Of a stretch of DNA of 64,000 nt, positions 52,446 to 61,638 are shown piece by piece. The stretch comes from Alteromonadaceae bacterium XY-R5 (lineage in GTDB: Bacteria > Pseudomonadota > Gammaproteobacteria > Enterobacterales > Alteromonadaceae). Both the position numbers and the translations under genes were made by a program. The stretch is taken from positions 1-64,000 of the forward strand of contig LXWE01000010.1 in NCBI GenBank assembly GCA_001660395.1. The letters run 5' to 3'. The notes beneath the pieces were generated by a model. The model searched no databases. It was not told where the DNA came from and was given only the letters and a program-made list of their open reading frames with translations. The stretch's first letter is position 1, and every line of letters starts with the position of its first letter.

Positions 52446-53837
52446 ATGAAAAAAACTTTTCTGTCGTTACTTGTAGGCTTTAGCGTGGCCACACAAGTAC
52501 ATGCAGACGACTTATATCAGGTCTACCAACAGGCCCTGAAGAATGATCCCACCACTTTGCAGGCACTAGCGCAAAAAGAGGCTGCAAACAGTGATATCAA
52601 AACCAGCCGTGGCAGCCTTTTACCTCAGTTGTCCTTAGACGGAAACTGGACAGAAACTCGCGGTGACAGTACCTCAAAAAGCTTCACCGTTGGTGACAAC
52701 GCCCTGACTAGCTACCCTGCTGGTACTCCAATCGGTTCATATGATTCCGACGTAGACAGCACCAGTAAAAGCCTGGAATTGAACCTAACACAGGTGATCT
52801 ATAACCGTGCTACCTGGGTCGCACTGGACCGTGCCGAAAAAGTCGCCAGCCAGTACAATACCCAATACGAGCAGGTGAAACAGGAACTGATCGTACGCGT
52901 GGTTAGCGCCTACTTTGATGTGCTGCAGGCTCAGGACGATCTTGCCTTTGCCAAAGCAGAAAAGCGCGCCATTGAACGTCAGTTAGAGCAAACCAAGCAA
53001 CGTTTTGAAGTGGGTTTGACTGCGATAACCGATGTTCACGAAGCTCAGGCCCAGTACGATACAGCGGTAGCGAGCGAAATCAGCGCTGAAAACAATGTGG
53101 AAATCACCAAAGAAGCATTACGCGAAATTACCGGTGAATACCCACAAAATGTCAGCATTCTGGATACAGAAAAATTTGCCGCCAGTGCACCTTTCCCAGC
53201 TAAAGTGGAAGATTGGCTGACGACTGCAGAAACGCAGAACCTGAGCCTGCGCGTAGCATCAGCGTCTGTTGACATTGCTAAAGATGACATTGAAAACGCT
53301 CGCTCTGGACACTATCCAAAAGTAAGCCTGTCTGCTTCTATTGGTCGTTCTAAGGCTGATTCATTCAGCTCAACCTACGATGCGAATACAGGCTCAACAA
53401 CTGACTCCTATTCAGCAGGCATCAATGTCAGCATTCCTCTGTACAACGGTGGTTCAGTTACATCCGCTACAGAAAGTGCTCGTCACTCATTTGTCGCCAC
53501 CAGCGAAGCCCGTGAAAAGACACGTCGTACGGTAATCCGTGACGTGCGTTCTAACTTCTACGACGTTAGTGCAGCTATTTCGCAAATCAAAGCCTTTGAA
53601 CAGGCCGTGATTTCAGCAGAAAGCGCATTAAAAGCCACTGAAGCAGGGTTTGAAGTAGGTACACGTACTATCGTTGACGTACTTAACAGCACCCAGAATT
53701 TGTACGATGCCAAGCGTAACCTGTCTAGTGCACGTTATGGTTACGTGAACAGCATGCTGAGCCTGAAGCAAGCAGCCGGTTCATTAAATGAAAATGACTT
53801 GCAAGGCATCAACAAAGGCCTGAAGGCGGCGATGTAA
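52446..53837 (+). CDS. tolC: Outer membrane channel protein TolC
   Basis: The 463-residue protein has a signal peptide ending near VHAD and two repeated halves of the outer-membrane efflux family, each with long coiled helices. Landmarks are DLYQVYQQALKNDPTTLQALAQKEAAN, FEVGLTAITDVHEAQAQYDTA, and the matching FEVGTRTIVDVLNSTQNLYDAK in the second half. As a trimer it serves RND pumps and type I secretion. It is divergent from nudF, the usual arrangement, and has its own terminator. Confidence 0.95.
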   Translation: MKKTFLSLLVGFSVATQVHADDLYQVYQQALKNDPTTLQALAQKEAANSDIKTSRGSLLPQLSLDGNWTETRGDSTSKSFTVGDNALTSYPAGTPIGSYDSDVDSTSKSLELNLTQVIYNRATWVALDRAEKVASQYNTQYEQVKQELIVRVVSAYFDVLQAQDDLAFAKAEKRAIERQLEQTKQRFEVGLTAITDVHEAQAQYDTAVASEISAENNVEITKEALREITGEYPQNVSILDTEKFAASAPFPAKVEDWLTTAETQNLSLRVASASVDIAKDDIENARSGHYPKVSLSASIGRSKADSFSSTYDANTGSTTDSYSAGINVSIPLYNGGSVTSATESARHSFVATSEAREKTRRTVIRDVRSNFYDVSAAISQIKAFEQAVISAESALKATEAGFEVGTRTIVDVLNSTQNLYDAKRNLSSARYGYVNSMLSLKQAAGSLNENDLQGINKGLKAAM

Positions 53838-53851
53838 TCGCCATTAAGCAT

Positions 53852-53881
53852 AAAAAAAGCAGCCACTAGGCTGCTTTTTTT
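53852..53881. terminator. Terminator after tolC
   Basis: AAGCAGCC and GGCTGCTT pair around ACTA, with A7 and T7 flanks. It lies 15 bp after the tolC stop and can also serve the converging small gene. Confidence 0.92.
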
Positions 53882-53903
53882 GTATCTGAACATTCAGATG
53901 AAA

Positions 53904-54119
53904 CTAACGTTCAGAATCCCGGGATAAATTACCCTTAATCGATTCAATCTCAGTCAGCATATTCTCCAACTGAGACTTCACCTCGGCCAGCTCATCAAGT
54001 GAGTCCGGGGCTCGCTGTAATAACTGATCAAGATTTGCCAGGGTATGCTGCAATGAGCGAGGCGATTTAACAAACACCAGTGACTCCTTCACCTGATTCT
54101 GTTTACGGAAAAACGACAT
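53904..54119 (-). CDS. Small coiled-coil protein, function unknown
   Basis: This 71-residue protein begins MSFFRKQNQVKESLVFVKSP and is mostly helical, with leucine-heptad spacing from LANLDQLLQRAPD to LENMLTEIESIKG. No signal, membrane segment or known domain is seen. It lies between tolC and the ion channel gene, with a gap of 136 bp to the latter. Confidence 0.5.
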   Translation of the reverse strand: MSFFRKQNQVKESLVFVKSPRSLQHTLANLDQLLQRAPDSLDELAEVKSQLENMLTEIESIKGNLSRDSER

Positions 54120-54255
54120 CCATTCGCCTTTAGTCTAACCCAAATGCCCACTTTGATCGACATCACAGCATGTCATTCATCTCAACTGGCGGATATTTAC
54201 CCAACACTGACAAAGCGACGGCATGCTTACTCGCTAGTGTCTTGCAGGTTTAATT

Positions 54256-55065
54256 TCATTTGTTCTCTTTACTGAGTAACGCATTCAAACTCGCATGCAG
54301 GGTTTGAATCTGCTTTTGCAAGTCTGCCATCGTCGGCTCAGCACCTTTATTCTGCAACTGCTTAGACTTGGCGTGCTCTTCTTCCATTACATTCACTACA
54401 ATCCCTATGACCATATTGAGAAACGCAAATGCGGTAAAAAAGATGAAGGTCAGATAATAGATCCAGCTGAGGGGATATACCTCCATGGTTTCGTACTGCA
54501 CATCAGTCCAATCTTCAAAAGTCATAATACGAAATAGTGTCAACATCGAAATGGCGATGTTGTCCCAAAGATCCGGGTTAATCTCTTTAAACAAAAAGCT
54601 GCCAATAGCGGCATAGATATAGAAGATAATAAACATCAACAGCACGACGTAACCCAGTTGAGGCAATGCTCTAAGCAACGAGTTAATAAGCACTCGTAAT
54701 TCCGGGATAACCGATACCATCCGCAATACCCTAAATACCCGCACTAAACGCGCCAGCAGCGCCATTTCTGTATCATCTACTGGAATCAGACTGATCACGA
54801 CCACCAGGGTGTCAAACAGATTCCAGCCTGAATGGAAAAAACGTTTTTTGTTCGGTTCAGCGATAAATCGTACAGCTAACTCAAACAGAAAAAACAGAGT
54901 TACAAAAATATCTAACACATGTGTGGCTGTTGCTGCTAATGGCGGCAATTCATAGGTCTTAGCCCCAATTTCCAAGGCCGAGATGATAATTACTGCCACC
55001 ACGAACAATTCAAAAATTCGATTATTTTTTAGCGCGAGTAAGTTTGCTTGCAATTGTTGATACAT
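54256..55065 (-). CDS. Bacterial voltage-gated cation channel (BacNav-like)
   Basis: This 269-residue six-helix channel subunit has a voltage-sensor S4 segment with four arginines three residues apart (ARLVRVFRVLR). A pore loop with filter T182-F183-E184-D185-W186-T187-D188 follows, then S6 and a C-terminal coiled coil (LQKQIQTLHASLNALL). BacNav filters are usually TLESW-like; the extra acidic residue here suggests altered Na+/Ca2+ selectivity. It would act as a homotetramer in the inner membrane. Channels of this kind are common in marine and alkaliphilic bacteria. Confidence 0.88.
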   Translation of the reverse strand: MYQQLQANLLALKNNRIFELFVVAVIIISALEIGAKTYELPPLAATATHVLDIFVTLFFLFELAVRFIAEPNKKRFFHSGWNLFDTLVVVISLIPVDDTEMALLARLVRVFRVLRMVSVIPELRVLINSLLRALPQLGYVVLLMFIIFYIYAAIGSFLFKEINPDLWDNIAISMLTLFRIMTFEDWTDVQYETMEVYPLSWIYYLTFIFFTAFAFLNMVIGIVVNVMEEEHAKSKQLQNKGAEPTMADLQKQIQTLHASLNALLSKENK

Positions 55066-55127
55066 AAATAGGAAACATCAGGATTGAGATCTGGGGCCAA
55101 TGTGGGGCGTGCGGATAACATTTTAAA

Positions 55128-55151
55128 GAGGGGCGCAGACTCGCCCCTCTA
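55128..55151 (-). terminator. Terminator after the TPR lipoprotein gene
   Basis: AGAGGGGCG and CGCCCCTCT form a 9-bp stem around CAGACT. On the minus strand it begins 6 bp beyond the prsT stop and is followed by TTTAAAAT. Confidence 0.8.
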
Positions 55152-55157
55152 AATTCT

Positions 55158-57914
55158 TCAAAGACCGAATTGCTGCTTTAAGCTATTAGCACGTTGCACC
55201 GAAGGTGCCTGGGTGAAAGTACGTTCAGCCAATTTGCGTTGACCTAACATTTTATCGCCATTCTTAAGCAACAATTCAACGTAATTCAGATAGATTTCAT
55301 CACTCACCTGACCATTACTTAAGGCGACCCGATACTGTTCAAGGGCCTCTTTAGTGCGGCCAGAGGCTGCCAAAATCTGTCCTAAGGTATCTATCGCATC
55401 GGCACTATCAGCTTTGAGTGTTATCGCCTGGCGCGCATATTTCTCCGCATCTTTTAACTGATTCTGTTCATACAGCAAAAACGCCAGATTGTTCAGTACC
55501 ACAAAGTTGTCTGTATGTACTTGCAGATATTGTTGATAGGTTGCAATAGCCGCCTTGCGATCACGACCAATTTGACGCTCAGCCAGCAATAACATCGCTG
55601 CCGGATCATTCGGATTGCTTTGCAGATGCTGTTGAATCAACTCAAATGACGCATCGTTCTTACCTAATTGCTCTAATGCATACACGAGCACCAATAAGTG
55701 TCGGTGATTTGGCAGCGCTTGATAAGCCGCCTGAGCTTCCGGTAAGGCTTCCAATGTCTTTTTATCCAACAACAGGATTCTGGCATGCAAACCTTTAACT
55801 AAAGGCAATGCCAGCGCGTTTTCGGACAGCCCCGCATAGAGTTTCTTAGCCTTAGGATTTTGATTACTTTGCAAGGCAAAATACACCGCCAGGATTTTAA
55901 CCTGTTCGTCCTGACGTTCCTGCAAATAATTTTCAGATAAGGTCAATGCATCGGCAAAACGCTGACGATGATCTAACAACATCAGTTTTCCCAGCACCGC
56001 CAGTTTGTTATTGGGTGACAACTTAAGCCACTGATCATAATGGCTTTCTGCATCTTCGAGCTTATCCAGCTTGATCAAGGCCTGGCCTTTGGTTTGCCAG
56101 TAATCATTCGGCAAACGATCAGACGCTTTAACTTTACTCAGTAAATCAATCACTTCCTGAAAACGTTGTTCAGATAAGTATCCCATCGCCAATAATAAGC
56201 GCACAGACAGATTATCAGGAGAAGCCTTTTGCGCCTTTTCAATTTTGGCAATCGCTTTAGCTGCTGCATTTTGCTGGCGTTCAATCAGGAAATATAAGGT
56301 TAGACCTGGGATATATTCGGGGCTCTTTTCCAGTAACGTCTCAATCTGAGCAAGTGCAGCCTGCACATCGCCCTGCTGCAACGACAAGTTTGCCAACGAT
56401 AACGCAGCAGACGGATCACCTGCATCAAGGGTTAACGCTTTTTCGTAGGCAACCTTCGCCTGGTCTAGCTTACGCTGCTTAAGATAGACATGCCCTTCCA
56501 GTACCCAACCTTTCACTTGCTGAACAAGAGTGTCGGCACTCTGCCAGTTTTTGGCCAGACTTAACGCCTGTTCGAATTGCTGATTAGCAAGATACGCCGT
56601 AGCTAGCGTCTGCTGAATGTTCGGCAATTCGGGTTGCTGTGCAATGGCTTTTTCTAGATTCAGAATCCCTTCTTGATTATTCATCGATAACTGCAGCAAA
56701 CCCACCCTGGCGAGGTCTTCGGCCGAACGACTCAGCTCAGATGACGTAGAGACAAGATCAGCAGCTTTATTTAGGTAACCGTCTTTAAGCAGTTGATAGC
56801 TGGCCGCTGAAAATAATGCGGCATCCTGTTCACCCAAATTATCAATCCGTGCGAGTACTTCATCCGCCTCTACACTCATACCAAGCTTGATTTGACTTGC
56901 TGCCAAAATGCGCAGCGCAGGATGATTCACTGGCAGACTGCTGGCCACCAGGGCCAAATGGAACTGCGCGGCTTCGTAATCTTCTAGCTGATAGGCAATA
57001 AATCCAGCCAACAGACGCAAACTCAGTTCAGTGCCGCCATTATCGATGGCCTTATCGGCATATGTTTTCGCGGCAACAAAATCTTTCGCCTCAACCCTTG
57101 CTAATGCTTTGATTTGATTGAGTAACGGAATCTTATCATTGACTTTTAACAACAGATCTACGTGAGGTTCTGCGAGTAACGGACGTCCCAAATCCGCCAG
57201 CAATTTTGCCAGTACAAAGCGCATTTGATGGTCATCAGGAAACACTTCTACATAGGCGGCATAGGCCTGCGCAGCCTGTTCCAGGTTTTGTGCACGTAGG
57301 TAGAGTTCCCCCTGCAGTTTAAGCACCTCTGCGTGTGCCGGATAAACTTCTTTTAATGCTGTCAATTGCGTCAGCGCAGCATCCATATCATTTGCTAACA
57401 CCTGTTTTTGTACACCAGCAAGCTGCCCAAAAAGACTGTTTTTATCCAAACGGTCCAACTTATCAGCTTCGGCTTTCGCGTCCGTCACCTTGTTCAGGCG
57501 CATCAGAGATACCAGCTTGTAATAGCCTACTTCTAATTGTTCTTCTTTACTCATCATTGCGTCATCGCTGGCCAGTTCCGTCTGTGCGACGTCTGCACCG
57601 GTCTGTCGATACGCTCTGGCTAATAAAGGTACAACTTTGGCACTGTCGTAACCAAATTCGAGAGCTCGATTGAATTCTTTTTCTGCGTTTTCATATTGTT
57701 TGAGTTGCAGATAAGCCACGCCCAACTGGAATCGAGCGTCTTTGTTTTGAGGCTCAAGCTGTAACACACTTTTTAATTCAACCACGGCCGCGCGAAAATC
57801 ATTTTGTTGCTGATGCTGCTGGGCAGCCTGGAGATAGTCTTCAGCGTTCTTCTTTCCGCAACCACTTAATGCAAATAAAAGCGCAATGGCGAGACTAAAA
57901 CGAGATGGCTTCAC
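55158..57914 (-). CDS. prsT: PrsT-like TPR lipoprotein of PEP-CTERM/exosortase systems
   Basis: The 918-residue lipoprotein has a signal ending ALSGCGKK (cysteine near 19) and is otherwise built of many tetratricopeptide repeats. Examples are QNDFRAAVVELKSVLQLEPQN near residue 39 and LAFLLYEQNQLKDAEKYARQAI near the C-terminus. The length, lipobox and start, AEDYLQAAQQHQQQNDFRAA, match PrsT, usually encoded with exosortase and exopolysaccharide genes. None of those are nearby, so PrsT is inferred by similarity of layout. A generic TPR lipoprotein is the alternative. Confidence 0.75.
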   Translation of the reverse strand: MKPSRFSLAIALLFALSGCGKKNAEDYLQAAQQHQQQNDFRAAVVELKSVLQLEPQNKDARFQLGVAYLQLKQYENAEKEFNRALEFGYDSAKVVPLLARAYRQTGADVAQTELASDDAMMSKEEQLEVGYYKLVSLMRLNKVTDAKAEADKLDRLDKNSLFGQLAGVQKQVLANDMDAALTQLTALKEVYPAHAEVLKLQGELYLRAQNLEQAAQAYAAYVEVFPDDHQMRFVLAKLLADLGRPLLAEPHVDLLLKVNDKIPLLNQIKALARVEAKDFVAAKTYADKAIDNGGTELSLRLLAGFIAYQLEDYEAAQFHLALVASSLPVNHPALRILAASQIKLGMSVEADEVLARIDNLGEQDAALFSAASYQLLKDGYLNKAADLVSTSSELSRSAEDLARVGLLQLSMNNQEGILNLEKAIAQQPELPNIQQTLATAYLANQQFEQALSLAKNWQSADTLVQQVKGWVLEGHVYLKQRKLDQAKVAYEKALTLDAGDPSAALSLANLSLQQGDVQAALAQIETLLEKSPEYIPGLTLYFLIERQQNAAAKAIAKIEKAQKASPDNLSVRLLLAMGYLSEQRFQEVIDLLSKVKASDRLPNDYWQTKGQALIKLDKLEDAESHYDQWLKLSPNNKLAVLGKLMLLDHRQRFADALTLSENYLQERQDEQVKILAVYFALQSNQNPKAKKLYAGLSENALALPLVKGLHARILLLDKKTLEALPEAQAAYQALPNHRHLLVLVYALEQLGKNDASFELIQQHLQSNPNDPAAMLLLAERQIGRDRKAAIATYQQYLQVHTDNFVVLNNLAFLLYEQNQLKDAEKYARQAITLKADSADAIDTLGQILAASGRTKEALEQYRVALSNGQVSDEIYLNYVELLLKNGDKMLGQRKLAERTFTQAPSVQRANSLKQQFGL

Positions 57915-58312
57915 TAATATTTCCTTTCACTAGTAGAGAATCACGGCATTAGCCCATTTGCTCTGTTTATGCCGGATAGTATTTTTCAAACGGTCCAATG
58001 CGTAGGCTACGCGTAAAACGTCCTACTATATTTTATCGATATCGTGAGACTTTTACCTAACCAAATGGTCAGCTTTGACAACCATTTACTTGCCAAGGCT
58101 AAGCAATTAACCTCAATGCAATTTAGTTGCAACATTCTCGCAACGTTTCCACCGGCGATTTCGACTAAAAATGTCAAAATCAGTGGCAAAATTAGGTTTT
58201 TCTGGTCTGCAACATGGAGTAAAGGTTGCTTATCGAATATAATTGCGTCTTAACCAATCTGGCTATTTTTACACCTTTTCTATAGCTGTGCCAGCTAGTA
58301 ACCGAGAACGCA
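57915..58312. other. Divergent intergenic region between prsT and deaD
   Basis: This 398-bp AT-rich gap should contain both promoters. A TATAAT at 58238-58243 is a good -10 for deaD, though no convincing -35 stands 17 bp before it. It would give a leader of about 60 bases. No cold-shock box was recognised, and short open frames here have no ribosome binding sites. Confidence 0.5.
58238..58243 (+). promoter_or_regulatory. Candidate -10 element of deaD
   Basis: TATAAT lies 70 bp before the deaD ATG. The -35 region is weak, so an activator or an extended leader may be involved. Confidence 0.4.
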
Positions 58313-60070
58313 ATGACCACCGACGCCGAATTAAGCTTTAAAGACCTTAACTTACCTGAACCCATCCTCCAAGCACTTGAGAAAGTTGGTTACGAAAAAC
58401 CATCTCCGATCCAGGCAGAGAGTATCCCTCTGTTGTTACAGGGCCATGACTTGCTAGGCCAGGCGCAAACAGGTACAGGTAAAACTGCCGCCTTTGCTCT
58501 GCCAATGCTGGCCAATATTAATGCGGACGAAAGCTTCCCTCAGCTACTGGTGCTGGCACCGACGCGTGAGTTGGCTATTCAGGTCGCTGAAGCGTTTCAG
58601 GTTTATGCAAGTTTCTCGAAAAAAATCAAAGTATTGCCGGTTTACGGCGGTCAGTCTTATGACAACCAGATTCGTCAGCTAAAACGTGGCGTACAGGTAG
58701 TTGTAGGTACTCCTGGTCGTATCATCGACCACATCAAGCGTGGCACGCTGAAATTAGATCAATTGAAGTTCCTGGTGCTGGACGAAGCAGACGAAATGCT
58801 GCGCATGGGCTTTATTGATGATGTCGAATGGATCCTGAGTCACGCGCCAGAAAGTCGCCAAACAGCCTTGTTCTCGGCCACCATGCCAGAGCCGATTCGC
58901 AAGATCACCAAAAACTACCTGAAAGATCCTAAGCAGGTAAAAATTGCGTCTAAGGTAACAACGGCCAGCACCATCCGTCAGCGTTTCTGTCAGGTGGCAG
59001 GTCCACATAAACTGGAAGCCCTGACCCGTATCATGGAAGTCGAAGAATTTGATGGCGTCATCATCTTCGTACGTACCAAAACAGCAACACTGGAATTGTC
59101 AGAAAAGCTGTCTGCTCGTGGTTATGATGTTGAACCCCTGAATGGTGACATTCCACAGAAAAGCCGTGAACGTACCGTTGAACGTCTGAAGAACGGACAG
59201 ATCGACATTCTGGTCGCTACAGACGTAGTAGCCCGTGGTCTGGACGTTGAACGTGTTAGCCACGTTATTAACTACGACATTCCATACGATACTGAATCCT
59301 ACGTTCACCGTATCGGTCGTACTGGTCGTGCTGGTCGTCAGGGTGATGCCATCCTGTTTATCTCACACCGCGAAAAGCGTCTGCTGTTCTCTATCGAGAA
59401 AGCAACTAAACAGCGTATTGAGCAAATGCCAATCCCATCCATCTCTGAGCTGAATGAAACTCGCTTAAGCCGTTTCAAAAATTCAGTTCTCGATGCAATG
59501 AAAGACGCCAGCATTGAAACCTTGATCCCAATCGTAGAACAGCTTCAGGCTGAAACCGAAGCTGCACCAGAAGTGATCATGGCGGCTCTGGCCAAATTGG
59601 CACAAGGTAACGAACCTCTGATACTGAAAGAAAGCGATCGCCCGGATCTGAATGCACGTCCTCAACGTGACGACCGTGAGCGTGGCGAGCGTGGTCCTCG
59701 TCGCGAACGTGGAGAGCGCGGTGAGCGTGGAGAAAGAGGTGAAAGAGGCGAGCGTCAAGAGCGCGGGCCCCGTCGTCGCAGCAAACCTGAAGCTGGCATG
59801 CAGCGTTTCCGCATTGAAGTCGGTCACGTTCATGGTGCCAAACCAGGCAATATCGTAGGTGCCATCGCTAACGAAGCTAATATCAGCAGCAAGCACATTG
59901 GTGCGATCGAAATTTATGACAATTTCAGCACTGTTGATTTACCTGAAGGCATGCCTGTAGAAACACGCGAGTTACTTCAAAAAACACGCGTTGCGGGCCA
60001 GCGCCTGGGCATCCGCGAATGGCAGGATGAACCACCGCGTCGTCGTCCTCGTCAGGATAACGACAGATAA
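58313..60070 (+). CDS. deaD: DEAD-box ATP-dependent RNA helicase DeaD/CsdA
   Basis: The 585-residue helicase acts in ribosome assembly and RNA decay at low temperature. It shows the Q motif YEKPSPIQAESIP, Walker A AQTGTGKT, PTRELA, VLDEADEML, SAT, and HRIGRTGRAGR. The C-terminus has an Arg-Gly-Glu-rich low-complexity tract (about residues 450-485) and a DbpA-type RNA-binding domain (MQRFRIEVGHVHGAKPGNIVGAI). The length and tail match DeaD/CsdA. A strong terminator follows. Confidence 0.95.
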   Translation: MTTDAELSFKDLNLPEPILQALEKVGYEKPSPIQAESIPLLLQGHDLLGQAQTGTGKTAAFALPMLANINADESFPQLLVLAPTRELAIQVAEAFQVYASFSKKIKVLPVYGGQSYDNQIRQLKRGVQVVVGTPGRIIDHIKRGTLKLDQLKFLVLDEADEMLRMGFIDDVEWILSHAPESRQTALFSATMPEPIRKITKNYLKDPKQVKIASKVTTASTIRQRFCQVAGPHKLEALTRIMEVEEFDGVIIFVRTKTATLELSEKLSARGYDVEPLNGDIPQKSRERTVERLKNGQIDILVATDVVARGLDVERVSHVINYDIPYDTESYVHRIGRTGRAGRQGDAILFISHREKRLLFSIEKATKQRIEQMPIPSISELNETRLSRFKNSVLDAMKDASIETLIPIVEQLQAETEAAPEVIMAALAKLAQGNEPLILKESDRPDLNARPQRDDRERGERGPRRERGERGERGERGERGERQERGPRRRSKPEAGMQRFRIEVGHVHGAKPGNIVGAIANEANISSKHIGAIEIYDNFSTVDLPEGMPVETRELLQKTRVAGQRLGIREWQDEPPRRRPRQDNDR

Positions 60071-60074
60071 ACGC

Positions 60075-60110
60075 TTTAATAACCCTGCGGCAAGCCGCAG
60101 GGTTATTAAA
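60075..60110. terminator. Terminator after deaD with a 16-bp perfect stem
   Basis: TTTAATAACCCTGCGG and its exact complement CCGCAGGGTTATTAAA surround a CAAG loop, directly after the deaD stop. Confidence 0.88.
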
Positions 60111-60219
60111 ATCAAACCAATTAGAACGAAAAGAAATATAAGTTCTAAAGATTTTCCTTCTTTTTCCCCGTCAATCCCGCACAATAGCCTTGTCCTAGGC
60201 CAATTGTTCAAGATTCTGT

Positions 60220-61638
60220 ATGCGTTATTTTCCGCTTTTTATTGATACTCAGACACTACCCGTTTTAGTCGTGGGTGCTGGCGAAGTTGCTGCTCGTAAA
60301 ATTGAATTACTGCTGAAAACTCAGGCTCAAATCACGGTTGTGGCGCCTGAAGTGTGCGATACAGTCAGGCAATTTGCCGAACATCAACGTATTAACCTCA
60401 TCCATGCTGACTTCGCTGAAAATATGCTCGATGGTAAAAAACTGGTCTTTGTTGCGACTAATAACCAGGCTCTTAACCAGCAAATACATCAACATGCCAC
60501 TGCCCGCGGCATTATGGCTAATGTGGTCGACAACCCTCCATTATGTCATTTTATTACCCCATCCATCATTGACCGCTCGCCGTTAGTCATTGCCATGAGC
60601 AGCAGCGGAGTTGCACCAGTACTACTGCGTTATATGCGTCAGAAACTCGAGGGGCTCTTGCCACAAAACCTGTCGCTTCTGGCTAAGTTTTCTGAGCGTT
60701 TTCGCGAACAGGTAAAAGGTGCTTTAAAAACCGTTACCGAGCGTCGTTACTTTTGGGAAGACGTACTGGAAGGGGATATTGCAGAGCAAATCGTCCAAGG
60801 CAACGAGCAAAAAGCCGAAAGCATGTTTCTGGAGCGTCTGGCGCAAGGTCAGCCAAGCCAGGGGGAAGTTTATCTCGTCGGAGCAGGCCCAGGCGATCCC
60901 GACTTACTTACCTTTCGCGCATTACGTTTAATGCAAAAGGCCGATGTTGTGCTGTATGACCGATTAGTGTCCCCACAGATTTTAGAGTTGGTGAGACGTG
61001 ATGCAGAAAAAATTTATGTGGGTAAAGCCAAGAATCTGCATACACTGCCACAGGAAGATATCAATCATCTATTAGTGCGTCTGGCTAAAGAAGGTAATCG
61101 GGTTGTACGTTTAAAAGGTGGCGATCCTTTTATTTTTGGTCGAGGTGGCGAAGAACTGGAAACCTTGATTGAGGAAGGCATCCAATTCCAGGTTGTACCG
61201 GGCATTACCGCTGCCAGCGGTGCCGCGAGTTATGCCGGTATTCCCTTAACCCATAGAGATCATGCGCAGTCAGTAGTATTTGCCACTGGCCATTTGCAAG
61301 ACAATACTATTAACCTGGACTGGCCTGCCCTTGTACAAAAAAACCAGACCATTGTGTTTTATATGGGCCTGACCGGATTACCCGTCATTTGTCAGCAATT
61401 GATCGCCCATGGTATGTCACCACAACAACCTATTGCCATTGTCACCTCCGCGACCCTGGCCAAACAAAAAGTAGTCTGTGCCACCCTGGAAGATATTCAG
61501 GAAAAAGCGGCCGCCGCCAATGTTCAGCCTCCCAGTCTGATTATCGTTGGCAGTGTTGTCACCCTTCATGAAAAGCTAAATTGGTTTGATGGCGCTACCG
61601 CAGCGTCAGCTGTGATTACCAATAACGCTCCTGTGTAA
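60220..61638 (+). CDS. cysG: Siroheme synthase CysG (fused dehydrogenase/ferrochelatase and methyltransferase)
   Basis: The 472-residue enzyme makes siroheme for sulfite and nitrite reductases from uroporphyrinogen III. The N-terminal part (about 1-205) has an NAD site, PVLVVGAGEVAARKIELLL, with the dehydrogenase/chelatase. The C-terminal part (about 215-460) is the uroporphyrinogen methyltransferase with VYLVGAGPGDPDLLTFRALR, YDRLVSP, VRLKGGDPFIFGRGGEE and VVPGITAASGA. It stands alone and overlaps the 3' end of fpr by 23 bp. Confidence 0.95.
   Translation: MRYFPLFIDTQTLPVLVVGAGEVAARKIELLLKTQAQITVVAPEVCDTVRQFAEHQRINLIHADFAENMLDGKKLVFVATNNQALNQQIHQHATARGIMANVVDNPPLCHFITPSIIDRSPLVIAMSSSGVAPVLLRYMRQKLEGLLPQNLSLLAKFSERFREQVKGALKTVTERRYFWEDVLEGDIAEQIVQGNEQKAESMFLERLAQGQPSQGEVYLVGAGPGDPDLLTFRALRLMQKADVVLYDRLVSPQILELVRRDAEKIYVGKAKNLHTLPQEDINHLLVRLAKEGNRVVRLKGGDPFIFGRGGEELETLIEEGIQFQVVPGITAASGAASYAGIPLTHRDHAQSVVFATGHLQDNTINLDWPALVQKNQTIVFYMGLTGLPVICQQLIAHGMSPQQPIAIVTSATLAKQKVVCATLEDIQEKAAAANVQPPSLIIVGSVVTLHEKLNWFDGATAASAVITNNAPV

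Noticed and set aside
59680-59775. Short tandem repeats that might suggest a CRISPR array
   Set aside because: They encode the Arg-Gly-Glu tract of DeaD in frame and have no spacers.
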